Positions 26,551-33,648 of a DNA stretch of 48,656 nucleotides are shown piece after piece. The DNA is taken from positions 1 through 48,656 of the forward strand of contig CALVHF010000002.1 of NCBI GenBank assembly GCA_944327295.1, written 5' to 3'. How positions within the stretch are numbered: the first letter of the stretch is position 1; each line of letters begins with the position of its first letter. The translations under genes and the position numbers were made by a program. The DNA is from an uncultured Desulfovibrio sp. Its GTDB lineage: Bacteria > Desulfobacterota > Desulfovibrionia > Desulfovibrionales > Desulfovibrionaceae. The notes beneath the pieces were generated by a model. That model did not search any database. It was not told the DNA's origin and saw only the letters and a program-made list of their open reading frames with translations.

Positions 26551-26835
26551 ATGAGCAAGAAACCGATGCAGCCCCTGTCCGACACTCTGGCAGATGCTGA
26601 CAGCGGTCCAGTCCGCATGTGCGTCATCTGCAGGCAGCGTGCACCCAAGTTCCTTCTCCTGCGCCACGTCCTCTCCGAGGACGGAACCCTCGTGGAGGAC
26701 ATACGACAAACCTGCCCCGGACGGGGCTGGTATGTCTGCAGCCAGGAGGAATGCCGGAAAAAATTTGCAAGGTTCAGACCTGCAGCACGGCGCAGGGCAA
26801 GGGAGAGACGCTCCCCGGACCGGACGGCACATTGA
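26551..26835 (+). CDS. ylxR: YlxR family (DUF448) RNA-binding protein
   Basis: YlxR proteins are small basic proteins encoded between nusA and infB in many bacteria; nucleic-acid binding and nucleoid or RNase P association are reported for some. The 94 residues contain the signature RMCVICRQRAPK (22-33), PGRGWYVC and an arginine-rich C-terminus. The start at 26551, 25 bp after nusA, gives the family N-terminus; the ribosome-binding site is weak (CAAGA). It is followed by a 0.9-kb gap before infB rather than by ylxQ or infB directly. Confidence 0.88.
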   Translation: MSKKPMQPLSDTLADADSGPVRMCVICRQRAPKFLLLRHVLSEDGTLVEDIRQTCPGRGWYVCSQEECRKKFARFRPAARRRARERRSPDRTAH

Positions 26836-27477
26836 CGGACCGCAGGGACAAGGTAACGGAATTTGAACTCATCTGTTCATGCCGAGAGGAGGATCCCCTC
26901 ATGCCCCATCCTTGTGCGGGATCGGCTCTTCTTCCCAGGAAGACAAAGCACATCGCCCCCTAGGTCGAAGGAGGAAGCAGTACATGAGGCTCGCTCAACA
27001 TGTTCTGCAGCCCCTGTCACACGACAGTGCACTGTACACAGATCCCCGAGCGGCTTCTGCAGCGGGTGCCTGCCCTGGTGCCCGGGGACCTTCTGTCCAG
27101 GCATCGCACTCAGAGACATGTCTACATCACTGACCACCAAAGTCCATCCGGGTCTGTCAAAGACCCGTTCTGGCGCTGCCTTCTGCAGGACAGGCATCCA
27201 GAGGGCCGGTCCCCCGGACAGGGCCTTCCGGCCGGATCCTCGCAGGGACAGATACGCAAGCACGATCGTCAGGGAACTGGCGGTCCGGAGGCCTCCGGGC
27301 GAAGATTCTGCCCAGGAATCCGTCGCGGATTCAGCCCCCTACGGCAAGGATTGCTTCCTCTTCGGCAGCAGAAGCTGCGGATATTGGATGTGCGCACCCA
27401 TAACGGGACCAGGCTTTCGGCTTGTGCGTGTCGCAAAGACACTGCGTCTTCTGGAACGGAGCAGAACCTATCCCATC
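26836..27477. other. Gap inside the nusA-infB cluster; possible decayed coding DNA
   Basis: All plus frames carry long but inconsistent open stretches and no recognisable family. One short frame (26984-27133, starting MRLAQHVLQPLSHDSALYTD) has an excellent AAGGAGGAAGCAGTAC ribosome-binding site but only 49 codons. A neighbouring frame (to about 27485) contains PERLLQRVPALVPGDLLSRH and GC-rich third positions. Joined by one frameshift near 27045 they would give a longer protein, suggesting a decayed gene. This is speculative. Confidence 0.3.
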
Positions 27478-27707
27478 GAACTTAAGGAAACATAAGGGTT
27501 CTTCCTTTTTTTCTGTGGGGACGCCCCACCCCGAACACCCAGGCTCCCAGGGCCATCTGAAGGGCTCCGAGCTGACCTTTAGGATAGCCGTCCTTGGATG
27601 GATGGGCTCTGGGCTGCATTCAGACATGCGGGGGTTGTCCCGAATACCCTCAACAGACTGACCCTGAATGCAGTCCGAAGGACTCAACTCCTACCAAGGA
27701 TCATGAC
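27478..27707 (+). promoter_or_regulatory. Structured 5' leader region of infB
   Basis: Several hairpins occur in series. AAGGAA (27484-27489) pairs with TTCCTT (27502-27507) and runs into a seven-T tract, terminator-like. GTGGGG (27515-27520) pairs with CCCCAC (27524-27529). CTGCATTCAG (27614-27623) pairs perfectly with CTGAATGCAG (27664-27673), enclosing about 40 nt. AGTCC (27672-27676) pairs with GGACT (27680-27684) and overlaps the previous stem, so the two are partly exclusive. This looks like a regulatory leader preceding the SD of infB. It matches no riboswitch class I know. Confidence 0.45.
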
Positions 27708-27764
27708 AAGGAGGCGGCGCTTCCTCCCCTGCCAAAGGCAGGGACCGCGCCGAGATTGCTGATG
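27708..27764 (+). promoter_or_regulatory. Hairpin-spaced ribosome-binding site of infB
   Basis: AAGGAGG (27708-27714) lies 47 nt before the ATG at 27762. CGGCGC (27715-27720) pairs with GCGCCG (27747-27752), and inside it CCCTGCC (27727-27733) pairs perfectly with GGCAGGG (27737-27743) over an AAA loop. Removing the hairpin leaves a 9-nt SD-ATG spacing. An alternative pairing of GGAGG (27710-27714) with CCTCC (27723-27727) would hide the SD. The block AAGGAGGCGGCGC-N-TCCTCCCCTGCC is shared with nusA. Confidence 0.6.
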
Positions 27765-30611
27765 AACGAGAACGACAAAAAAATCAAAATCAAAGATCTT
27801 GCTGTAGAGCTCAAGATGGATAAGCAGGACGTGGTGAATGCCGCTCGCGAAGAAGGCTTTACCGTCCGTAACGCCCAGACAGTATTGACCAATGAGGAAG
27901 CAAACCGTCTTCGCAAGCGCTTTGGCAAGACAGAAGAGCAGCACAAGGAAGTCATTGTGCGCCGCCGCAAGCCCCATCCGGACAAGGCCGAGGGGCAGGC
28001 TCACGACAAGCAGGAATCTGCGGCCCCTGCCGCAGAGGGTACAGCTTCTGCAGAGCCCAAAGTAGAACAGAACGACAAGGCAGAACATGCCGAGCGCGGC
28101 AGGAACCGTACGAGCAGGAACCGCAGCCGCACGCCCCGTGTGGAAGTCGCTCCGGCCAAGGTGATCCGCAGACCCTCCGATGTCAGGGCTCAGCAGCCCG
28201 AATCTGCCGAGGACAAGGCCCCTGCAGAGCAGCCTGCCGCAGCCGCAGTCGCAGTCGCACAGGTCGTGAGCAAACCCGCAGAGGCTCAAGACCCGGGCAA
28301 GCCTGCCGCACAGTCTGCAGAAGGCGAAGCCCGGGGCCAGCAGGAACGCAAGCGCCAGCCTCGCACCATCACGCCCGAAGTGCCCAAGGTGCGCATCATC
28401 TCAAGGCCTGCCCCCTCCAGCTCTTCCTCCCCTGCTCCCCGCGGCCAGCAGCGCAGTGATCGCGATGGCGATCGTTCACGCTCCGGCTCCGGTCGTGACG
28501 CTGGCGGCGATCGTCAGCGTACCTTGGGCGCCCGCGACGGCGGCCATATGGACGGTGATGCCCGCAACCGCCGCAGCGACGGTGCCCGCACCCGCACCGG
28601 CAGCAGAACGTCCGGCCCCAGACAGCAGAACGAAGTCCGGTCCGAGTCCATGGATTTCGATCCCAGTCAGAATGCCGACAGCCGCAACGGCCAGAGCAAG
28701 AAGAAGCGCAACAAGGGACGCCGCACCGTTGACTTCCAGCAGATGGGCTTTGACAACCACATGGACGACAACGATGCTCCGCGCATGCGCAGCAACAAGA
28801 GCCGCAAGAAGAAGCCTGCCCAGGCTCCGGCTCCGGTGACCCAGCCCCTGAAGGCCGCCAAGCGCAAGGTCCGCATCGAGGGCACCATTCGTGTCTCCGA
28901 CATGGCCCATCAGATGGGCCTCAAGGCCAACGAGCTCATCAAGGTGCTCTTCAATCTGGGAATCATGGCCACCATCAACCAGTCCATCGACTTTGACACT
29001 GCTGCTGTCCTGGCTGCGGAATTCAACTACGAGGTGGAAAAGACAGGCTTCGAGGAAAAGGACTATCTGGAGATCACCACTCCGGACAAGCCCGAGGATC
29101 TCAAGCCTCGTCCGCCTGTGGTGACCATCATGGGCCACGTTGACCATGGCAAGACCTCGCTCCTGGACGCCATCCGCAAGACCCATGTGACCAGCGACGA
29201 AGCCGGTGGCATCACTCAGCATATCGGCGCCTACCATGTGCACACCCAGAACGGAGATGTCGTCTTCCTGGATACGCCCGGCCACGAGGCCTTCACGGCC
29301 ATGCGTGCCCGTGGTGCCCAGATCACCGACCTGGTCATCCTGGTGGTCGCTGCCGATGACGGCGTTATGGAACAGACCCGCGAGGCCATCAACCACGCCC
29401 GCGCAGCCGATGTGCCGATCATCGTGGCTGTCAACAAGATCGACAAGCCCAGTGCCAACCCCGACCGCGTGCTACGCGAACTGGCCGAGCTGGGCCTGCA
29501 GGCCGAGGAATGGGGCGGAGACACCATCGTGGTCAAGGTTTCCGCCAAGACCCATCAGGGCCTGGACGAGCTGCTGGAACTGCTTGCCCTGCAGTCCGAA
29601 GTCATGGAACTGAAGGCCAATCCCAACAAGCCTGCCCGCGGCCACATCATCGAAGCCAAGCTCGACAAGGGTCGCGGTCCCGTGGCCACAGTCCTCATTC
29701 AGGAAGGCACCCTGCATCAGGGCGACAACTTTGTCTGTGGCACCTTCTCCGGCCGTGTGCGTGCCCTGCTCAACGATCAGGGCAAGAAGGTGCGTGAAGC
29801 CGGTCCTTCCATCCCCGTGGAAGTGCAGGGCTTCACAGGCGTACCGGATGCTGGCGAGGAATTTGCCGCAGTGGCCGACGAAAAGGTGGCCCGCCGCATT
29901 GCCGATGCCCGTGCCATCCGCCAGAGAGAAAAAGAACTGGCCAGCGAGTCCAAGATCACGCTGGAAACCTTCCTGGCCTCCTCTGCAGACGAGGAGCAGA
30001 AGACCCTCAATCTGGTCGTCAAGGCCGACGTGCAGGGCTCTCTGGAAGCCGTGCAAGAATCCCTGCGCAAGGCCGGCACGGAAAAGGTCACGGTCAATGT
30101 CGTGCACGGTGGCACAGGTGCCATTTCGGAATCCGATATCCTGTTGGCCTCTGCCTCCAAGGCCATCATCATTGGTTTCAACATCCGTCCCACAGCCAAG
30201 ATCAAGGAAGTGGCCGCCCATGAAAACGTGGACATCCGCTTCTACGACATCATCTACAAGCTCGTGGACGATGTGAAGAGCGCCATGGCCGGCCTCCTCG
30301 CCCCCGTGGAAAAGGAAGTGTACCTCGGCCAGGCCGAAGTGCGGCAGACCTTCTCCCTGCCCAAGGTTGGCACCATTGCCGGTGCCTATGTGGCCGACGG
30401 CAAGATGCTGCGCAATGCCCGTGTGCGCCTGCTGCGTGACGGCGTTGTGGTCTGGACAGGCCGCATCAGCTCCCTCAAGCGCTTCAAGGACGACGCCAGG
30501 GAAGTGCTGCGTGGCAACGAATGTGGCATCGGTCTTGAAAACTACAATGACATCAAGAACGGTGACATTATCGAAGCCTTCGACACTGTCCAGGAAGCTG
30601 CCACTCTGTAA
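27762..30611 (+). CDS. infB: Translation initiation factor IF-2
   Basis: IF-2 is the GTPase that delivers initiator tRNA and promotes subunit joining. The 949-residue protein begins with an IF2N domain ([19 protein letters not shown]). A long low-complexity linker rich in A, P, R, Q and E runs to about residue 365, then a second IF2N-type domain ([20 protein letters not shown]). The G domain has GHVDHGKT (about 458-465), DTPGHEAF and NKID, and domains II-IV end [19 protein letters not shown]. The frame is open 56 codons upstream, but the IF2N start and SD support 27762. Length and linker are typical for the group. Confidence 0.97.
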   Translation: MNENDKKIKIKDLAVELKMDKQDVVNAAREEGFTVRNAQTVLTNEEANRLRKRFGKTEEQHKEVIVRRRKPHPDKAEGQAHDKQESAAPAAEGTASAEPKVEQNDKAEHAERGRNRTSRNRSRTPRVEVAPAKVIRRPSDVRAQQPESAEDKAPAEQPAAAAVAVAQVVSKPAEAQDPGKPAAQSAEGEARGQQERKRQPRTITPEVPKVRIISRPAPSSSSSPAPRGQQRSDRDGDRSRSGSGRDAGGDRQRTLGARDGGHMDGDARNRRSDGARTRTGSRTSGPRQQNEVRSESMDFDPSQNADSRNGQSKKKRNKGRRTVDFQQMGFDNHMDDNDAPRMRSNKSRKKKPAQAPAPVTQPLKAAKRKVRIEGTIRVSDMAHQMGLKANELIKVLFNLGIMATINQSIDFDTAAVLAAEFNYEVEKTGFEEKDYLEITTPDKPEDLKPRPPVVTIMGHVDHGKTSLLDAIRKTHVTSDEAGGITQHIGAYHVHTQNGDVVFLDTPGHEAFTAMRARGAQITDLVILVVAADDGVMEQTREAINHARAADVPIIVAVNKIDKPSANPDRVLRELAELGLQAEEWGGDTIVVKVSAKTHQGLDELLELLALQSEVMELKANPNKPARGHIIEAKLDKGRGPVATVLIQEGTLHQGDNFVCGTFSGRVRALLNDQGKKVREAGPSIPVEVQGFTGVPDAGEEFAAVADEKVARRIADARAIRQREKELASESKITLETFLASSADEEQKTLNLVVKADVQGSLEAVQESLRKAGTEKVTVNVVHGGTGAISESDILLASASKAIIIGFNIRPTAKIKEVAAHENVDIRFYDIIYKLVDDVKSAMAGLLAPVEKEVYLGQAEVRQTFSLPKVGTIAGAYVADGKMLRNARVRLLRDGVVVWTGRISSLKRFKDDAREVLRGNECGIGLENYNDIKNGDIIEAFDTVQEAATL

Positions 30612-30625
30612 CATGCACTCTTTGA

Positions 30626-30656
30626 GGGGGGAGGGATGTTCCCTTCCCCCTTTTTG
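30626..30656 (+). terminator. Intrinsic terminator between infB and DUF503 gene
   Basis: GGGGGGAGGG (30626-30635) pairs with CCCTTCCCCC (30641-30650), one G-U pair, over a 5-nt loop, followed by TTTTTGCTTTTTT. It ends about 10 nt before the next start codon. Unless it is leaky, the downstream genes need another promoter. The only SD-like purine run for the next gene lies inside this stem. Confidence 0.75.
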
Positions 30657-30665
30657 CTTTTTTCT

Positions 30666-30956
30666 ATGCTGATAGGACATCTCACAGTCGAATTTTCTCT
30701 GGACGGCAATGACAATCTCAAGGCCAAGCGACGTGTGGCCAACAGCCTCAAGCAGAAAACGCGCAACCGCTTCAATGTGGCCATTGCCGAAGACGGCACG
30801 GAAAACAGCCTGACCAGACTGCGCCTGTCCGTCATCTCGCTGTCCAACTCCGAGCGGCATCTGCGCAGTCGCATGGACAAGTGCCAGCTCATGATGGAGG
30901 CCGTTGCCGGCGAGGAAATGATCGACGCTTCACTGGAAATTTATGCTGCTGACTGA
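30666..30956 (+). CDS. DUF503 (YlxP-like) protein
   Basis: The 96-residue protein matches the DUF503/YlxP pattern: an initial beta strand MLIGHLTVEFSLDG, the basic NLKAKRRVANSLKQK, then FNVAIAE and a final beta strand. YlxP-like proteins sit in infB/rbfA neighbourhoods, and a ribosome-maturation role has been proposed for relatives. The start at 30666 fits the family. The DNA just before it is T-rich terminator tail without an SD. An upstream in-frame ATG at 30636 lies within the terminator loop. nrnA overlaps the stop by 14 bp; no rbfA gene intervenes. Confidence 0.85.
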   Translation: MLIGHLTVEFSLDGNDNLKAKRRVANSLKQKTRNRFNVAIAEDGTENSLTRLRLSVISLSNSERHLRSRMDKCQLMMEAVAGEEMIDASLEIYAAD

Positions 30957-31971
30957 CTTGGCCTATCCTCTCGCTTGGCGCAGTAAGGCCGCTGCCATGG
31001 CTCAAGCGTTGCTCGATCACGAGAGCTACCTCGTCTGTGCCCATGTCCGTCTGGACGGAGATGCTCTCAGCTCCATGACGGCCATGGCGCACTTCCTGGC
31101 ACAGTGCAACAAGCGCTTCCTGCTGTACGCACCGATGGGCATCCCGGAGAACTACGAATTTTTTTCCGTACCCGTGCCCGTCTACCGGACACTTGCGGCA
31201 CTGCCCTTCAGACCGCGCACACTGCTGGCACTGGACTGCGGAGCCCCCGGCAGGCTGGGCGAGGAACTGCGCAGCGAAGTCTCCGAATACTCCTGCATCA
31301 ACATTGACCATCATCCGGGTCCCGGCATGGGCACCATCGCGAGCCTAGTGCTTCCGGAAGCCTCCTCCACCACGCAAATTCTGGCCACCGTCTTCCATAT
31401 GGCCGGGGTAACACTGAGCAGGGACATTGCAGAAGCCCTGGCCCTCGGGCTCATTACCGACACCGGCGGCTTCCGCCATGCCAACGCGGGCCCCGAGGTC
31501 TTTGCCCTTGCGGCCCTTCTGGAACAGGCCGGCGTCTCCATCCACAGACTGCGCGAGCATCTTGAAAAGAACTGGACGGCCGCCAAGATGCGCCTGTGGG
31601 GCATGATGAGTGCTGCCATGGAATTCATGGACGGCGAGCGAGTGGCCATGACCACCCTGAGCATGGAGGCCCTGGAAAAAAGCGGCGCCAAACCCGAGGA
31701 CACGGAAGGCTTTGTGGAGCATCTGCGGGAGCTGCGCACTGTCGAAATCGCCGTCTTCCTCAGGGAACAGAGCCCCAATGTGTGCAAGTTCAGTCTCCGA
31801 TCCACGGAAGACCTGGATGTGCACGCCATTGCCGCTTCCCTTGGTGGCGGCGGGCACCGCAATGCCTCGGGCGGCACGCTGGCCATGCCCCTGGAAAACG
31901 CCCGCAGACTGCTCGTCAGGGCAGTGCTTGCGGCCCGGGGACAGGCAGATTCGGGAAAAGCGCCGATCTGA
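30943..31971 (+). CDS. nrnA: DHH-family oligoribonuclease/pAp phosphatase (NrnA-like)
   Basis: NrnA-type DHH/DHHA1 phosphoesterases degrade nanoRNAs and dephosphorylate pAp. The 342-residue protein has the DHH-domain motifs HVRLDGDALSS (about 34-44; DGDA in place of the more common DGDxxGS spacing), LDCG and IDHHPG (about 121-126). TDTGGFRHAN follows. The C-terminal DHHA1 motif GGGGHRNASGG lies near residues 304-314. It overlaps the DUF503 gene and precedes truB by 50 bp, the standard place for nrnA in infB-truB-rpsO clusters. Confidence 0.9.
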   Translation: MLLTDLAYPLAWRSKAAAMAQALLDHESYLVCAHVRLDGDALSSMTAMAHFLAQCNKRFLLYAPMGIPENYEFFSVPVPVYRTLAALPFRPRTLLALDCGAPGRLGEELRSEVSEYSCINIDHHPGPGMGTIASLVLPEASSTTQILATVFHMAGVTLSRDIAEALALGLITDTGGFRHANAGPEVFALAALLEQAGVSIHRLREHLEKNWTAAKMRLWGMMSAAMEFMDGERVAMTTLSMEALEKSGAKPEDTEGFVEHLRELRTVEIAVFLREQSPNVCKFSLRSTEDLDVHAIAASLGGGGHRNASGGTLAMPLENARRLLVRAVLAARGQADSGKAPI

Positions 31972-32021
31972 GTTATCAAGCTTTTGACTTTTCTTTAAAA
32001 AGACACTATACAGCTTCGCCT

Positions 32022-32951
32022 ATGATTTTTTCCGAGACCACAAAGACTGTTGCCCAGCAGCACGGCGTGCTTGTCCTGAACAAGCCCTCTGGTCCGACGT
32101 CCAACCGCTGTCTGACAGCCATCAAGCGCCTTGGGCAGAAAAAAATCGGTCATGCAGGGACCCTGGATCCTATGGCAGACGGAGTGCTTCTCCTGCTGCT
32201 CGGACAGGCCACCAAGCTTTCCGGCTTTCTTCTGCAGTCCGGCTGCAAGATTTATGACGCAACAGTCCTTCTCGGCAGGGAAACATCCACATGGGATGCC
32301 GAAGGAGAACTTGTGCAGGAGCGGCCCTGGGAGCATGTGACAGCGTCCCATGTGTCCGAGGTTCTCAGCTCCTGGCAAGGAGACATGGAACAGATTGTCC
32401 CTCCCTACTCGGCAGCCAAGAGCAACGGCCAGCCGCTCTACCGTTTGGCCCGTGCCGGCAAGGATGTCCCAGTCAAAATCAAGACTGTTCATATTTTTCA
32501 AACCGAGATCCTCTCTCTGGATCTTCCTGTAGTCCGTTTCCGTGTCACATGCAGCTCGGGCACCTACATACGCTCCCTCGCCCACAGCTTGGGGATGCGA
32601 CTTTTGTGCGGTGCCACGCTCACCCGGCTGACACGGGAATACAGCCACCCCTTTGCCCTCAGCCAGGCTGCCGATCTCGACGAGCTGATCAGGAATCCGC
32701 AGAGCCTGCCGGAACAGGTGCACTCCATCGAAGAGGCCCTGCCGGACTGGCCCGTACTCTCCGTGAACAGCGAAACGGCCCGCAGGATCCGCAACGGCAT
32801 GCCCATTGCCTGCCCTGCCGACCTTTCCTGCGCCGAACAGGTCCTGCTCAAGTCGGGTCAGGAAATCCTGGCCCTTGCCAGGGTGTCCATGGACACCACG
32901 CAGGGCCGGACGCGGCCCGTGCTGACTGTGGCCAGAGGGTTGTGGTCCTAA
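32022..32951 (+). CDS. truB: tRNA pseudouridine(55) synthase
   Basis: TruB makes pseudouridine 55 in the tRNA T-loop. The 309-residue protein shows [11 protein letters not shown], the catalytic [12 protein letters not shown] (Asp 49) and a [18 protein letters not shown] segment. [15 protein letters not shown] and a short PUA-like C-terminus follow. The ATG at 32022 has only a poor upstream purine run, and the upstream sequence is T-rich. It is followed after 28 bp by rpsO. Confidence 0.94.
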   Translation: MIFSETTKTVAQQHGVLVLNKPSGPTSNRCLTAIKRLGQKKIGHAGTLDPMADGVLLLLLGQATKLSGFLLQSGCKIYDATVLLGRETSTWDAEGELVQERPWEHVTASHVSEVLSSWQGDMEQIVPPYSAAKSNGQPLYRLARAGKDVPVKIKTVHIFQTEILSLDLPVVRFRVTCSSGTYIRSLAHSLGMRLLCGATLTRLTREYSHPFALSQAADLDELIRNPQSLPEQVHSIEEALPDWPVLSVNSETARRIRNGMPIACPADLSCAEQVLLKSGQEILALARVSMDTTQGRTRPVLTVARGLWS

Positions 32952-32979
32952 CCTCATAGTCCTTACAAGGAGAATTGCT

Positions 32980-33249
32980 GTGGTAATGGATCCCCTGCAA
33001 AAAAAGACTGTTATTGATGCCCATGCCCGCCACGAAGGCGATACCGGCTCCCCTGAAGTTCAGGTTGCTCTTCTGACCGCCCGCATCGAAGGCCTCACCG
33101 AGCACTTCAAGGTCCACAAGAAGGACTTCCACTCTCGTACAGGTCTGCTCAAGATGGTCGGTCAGCGCCGTAACATTCTCAACTATCTGAAGAGCAAGGA
33201 CATCCAGCGCTATCGTGCACTGATTGAAAAGCTTGGCCTGCGCAAGTAG
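32980..33249 (+). CDS. rpsO: 30S ribosomal protein S15
   Basis: S15 binds 16S rRNA helices 20-22 and nucleates the platform. The product has 89 residues from a GTG at 32980, or 87 from the ATG at 32986. AAGGAGA lies 6 nt before the GTG and 12 nt before the ATG, favouring GTG. The family signature [19 protein letters not shown] and [14 protein letters not shown] are present. A strong terminator directly follows, separating it from pnp. Confidence 0.96.
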   Translation: MVMDPLQKKTVIDAHARHEGDTGSPEVQVALLTARIEGLTEHFKVHKKDFHSRTGLLKMVGQRRNILNYLKSKDIQRYRALIEKLGLRK

Positions 33250-33264
33250 ACCATTTCTATACGT

Positions 33265-33292
33265 AAAAGGGGCCTCTTGGGCCCCTTTTTCT
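33265..33292 (+). terminator. Intrinsic terminator after rpsO
   Basis: AAAAGGGGCC (33265-33274) pairs with GGCCCCTTTT (33280-33289), a perfect stem followed by further T residues. Confidence 0.92.
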
Positions 33293-33579
33293 CTTCTTTC
33301 CCCCCTGAGTGACGACACGATGCTGTTTCCAGAAGTCTAAGGGGTATCCGGGAAAAACAAAAAGCAGGTGACTGGCAGCAAAAGGGCCGCGTCGCACATT
33401 CTTTTCTTTTTTCCCGGAGTCCCCTTCGCAGGAAAACAGTAAAAAGTGTCAGAAGACCTGCATGCAGAGCCCCGGACAGAAAAAAATGAGTGTCCCTTTT
33501 CTGGCTTGAGCACTGCAGGTTTCTGTACAGATATTCTCTGCCATCAGGGGTAAAAATGTTGCAGAAAAATAAATATTTC
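33293..33579 (+). promoter_or_regulatory. pnp upstream region with extended stem-loop
   Basis: No gene is seen. ACCTGCA (33456-33462) pairs with TGCAGGT (33514-33520), and inside it GGACA (33474-33478) pairs with TGTCC (33491-33495), an extended irregular hairpin. In other bacteria the pnp leader hairpin is cut by RNase III and used for PNPase autocontrol. A similar role here is inferred from position only. Confidence 0.4.
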
Positions 33580-33648
33580 AGGAGGAATGGCTTTCTCCCT
33601 GGCTGTGCACACAATGGTGCAAACAGGGACAGGGCCCAATAGTATATG
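33580..33648 (+). promoter_or_regulatory. Distant ribosome-binding site and hairpin before pnp
   Basis: The only strong SD, AGGAGG (33580-33585), lies 60 nt before the pnp ATG (33646). TCCCTG (33596-33601) pairs with CAGGGA (33624-33629), and inside it TGCAC (33606-33610) with GTGCA (33617-33621). A weak GGC/GCC outer pair would bring the SD within about 12 nt of the ATG. GGAG (33581-33584) can alternatively pair with CTCC (33595-33598). The organisation resembles nusA, infB and mtnA but is less perfect. Confidence 0.4.

Noticed and set aside
26863..27495. 210-codon plus-strand open frame in the ylxR-infB gap
   Set aside because: Residue composition is not protein-like, codon third positions do not match neighbours, and there is no SD or family motif. 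A different frame pair in the region was kept only as a low-confidence possibility.
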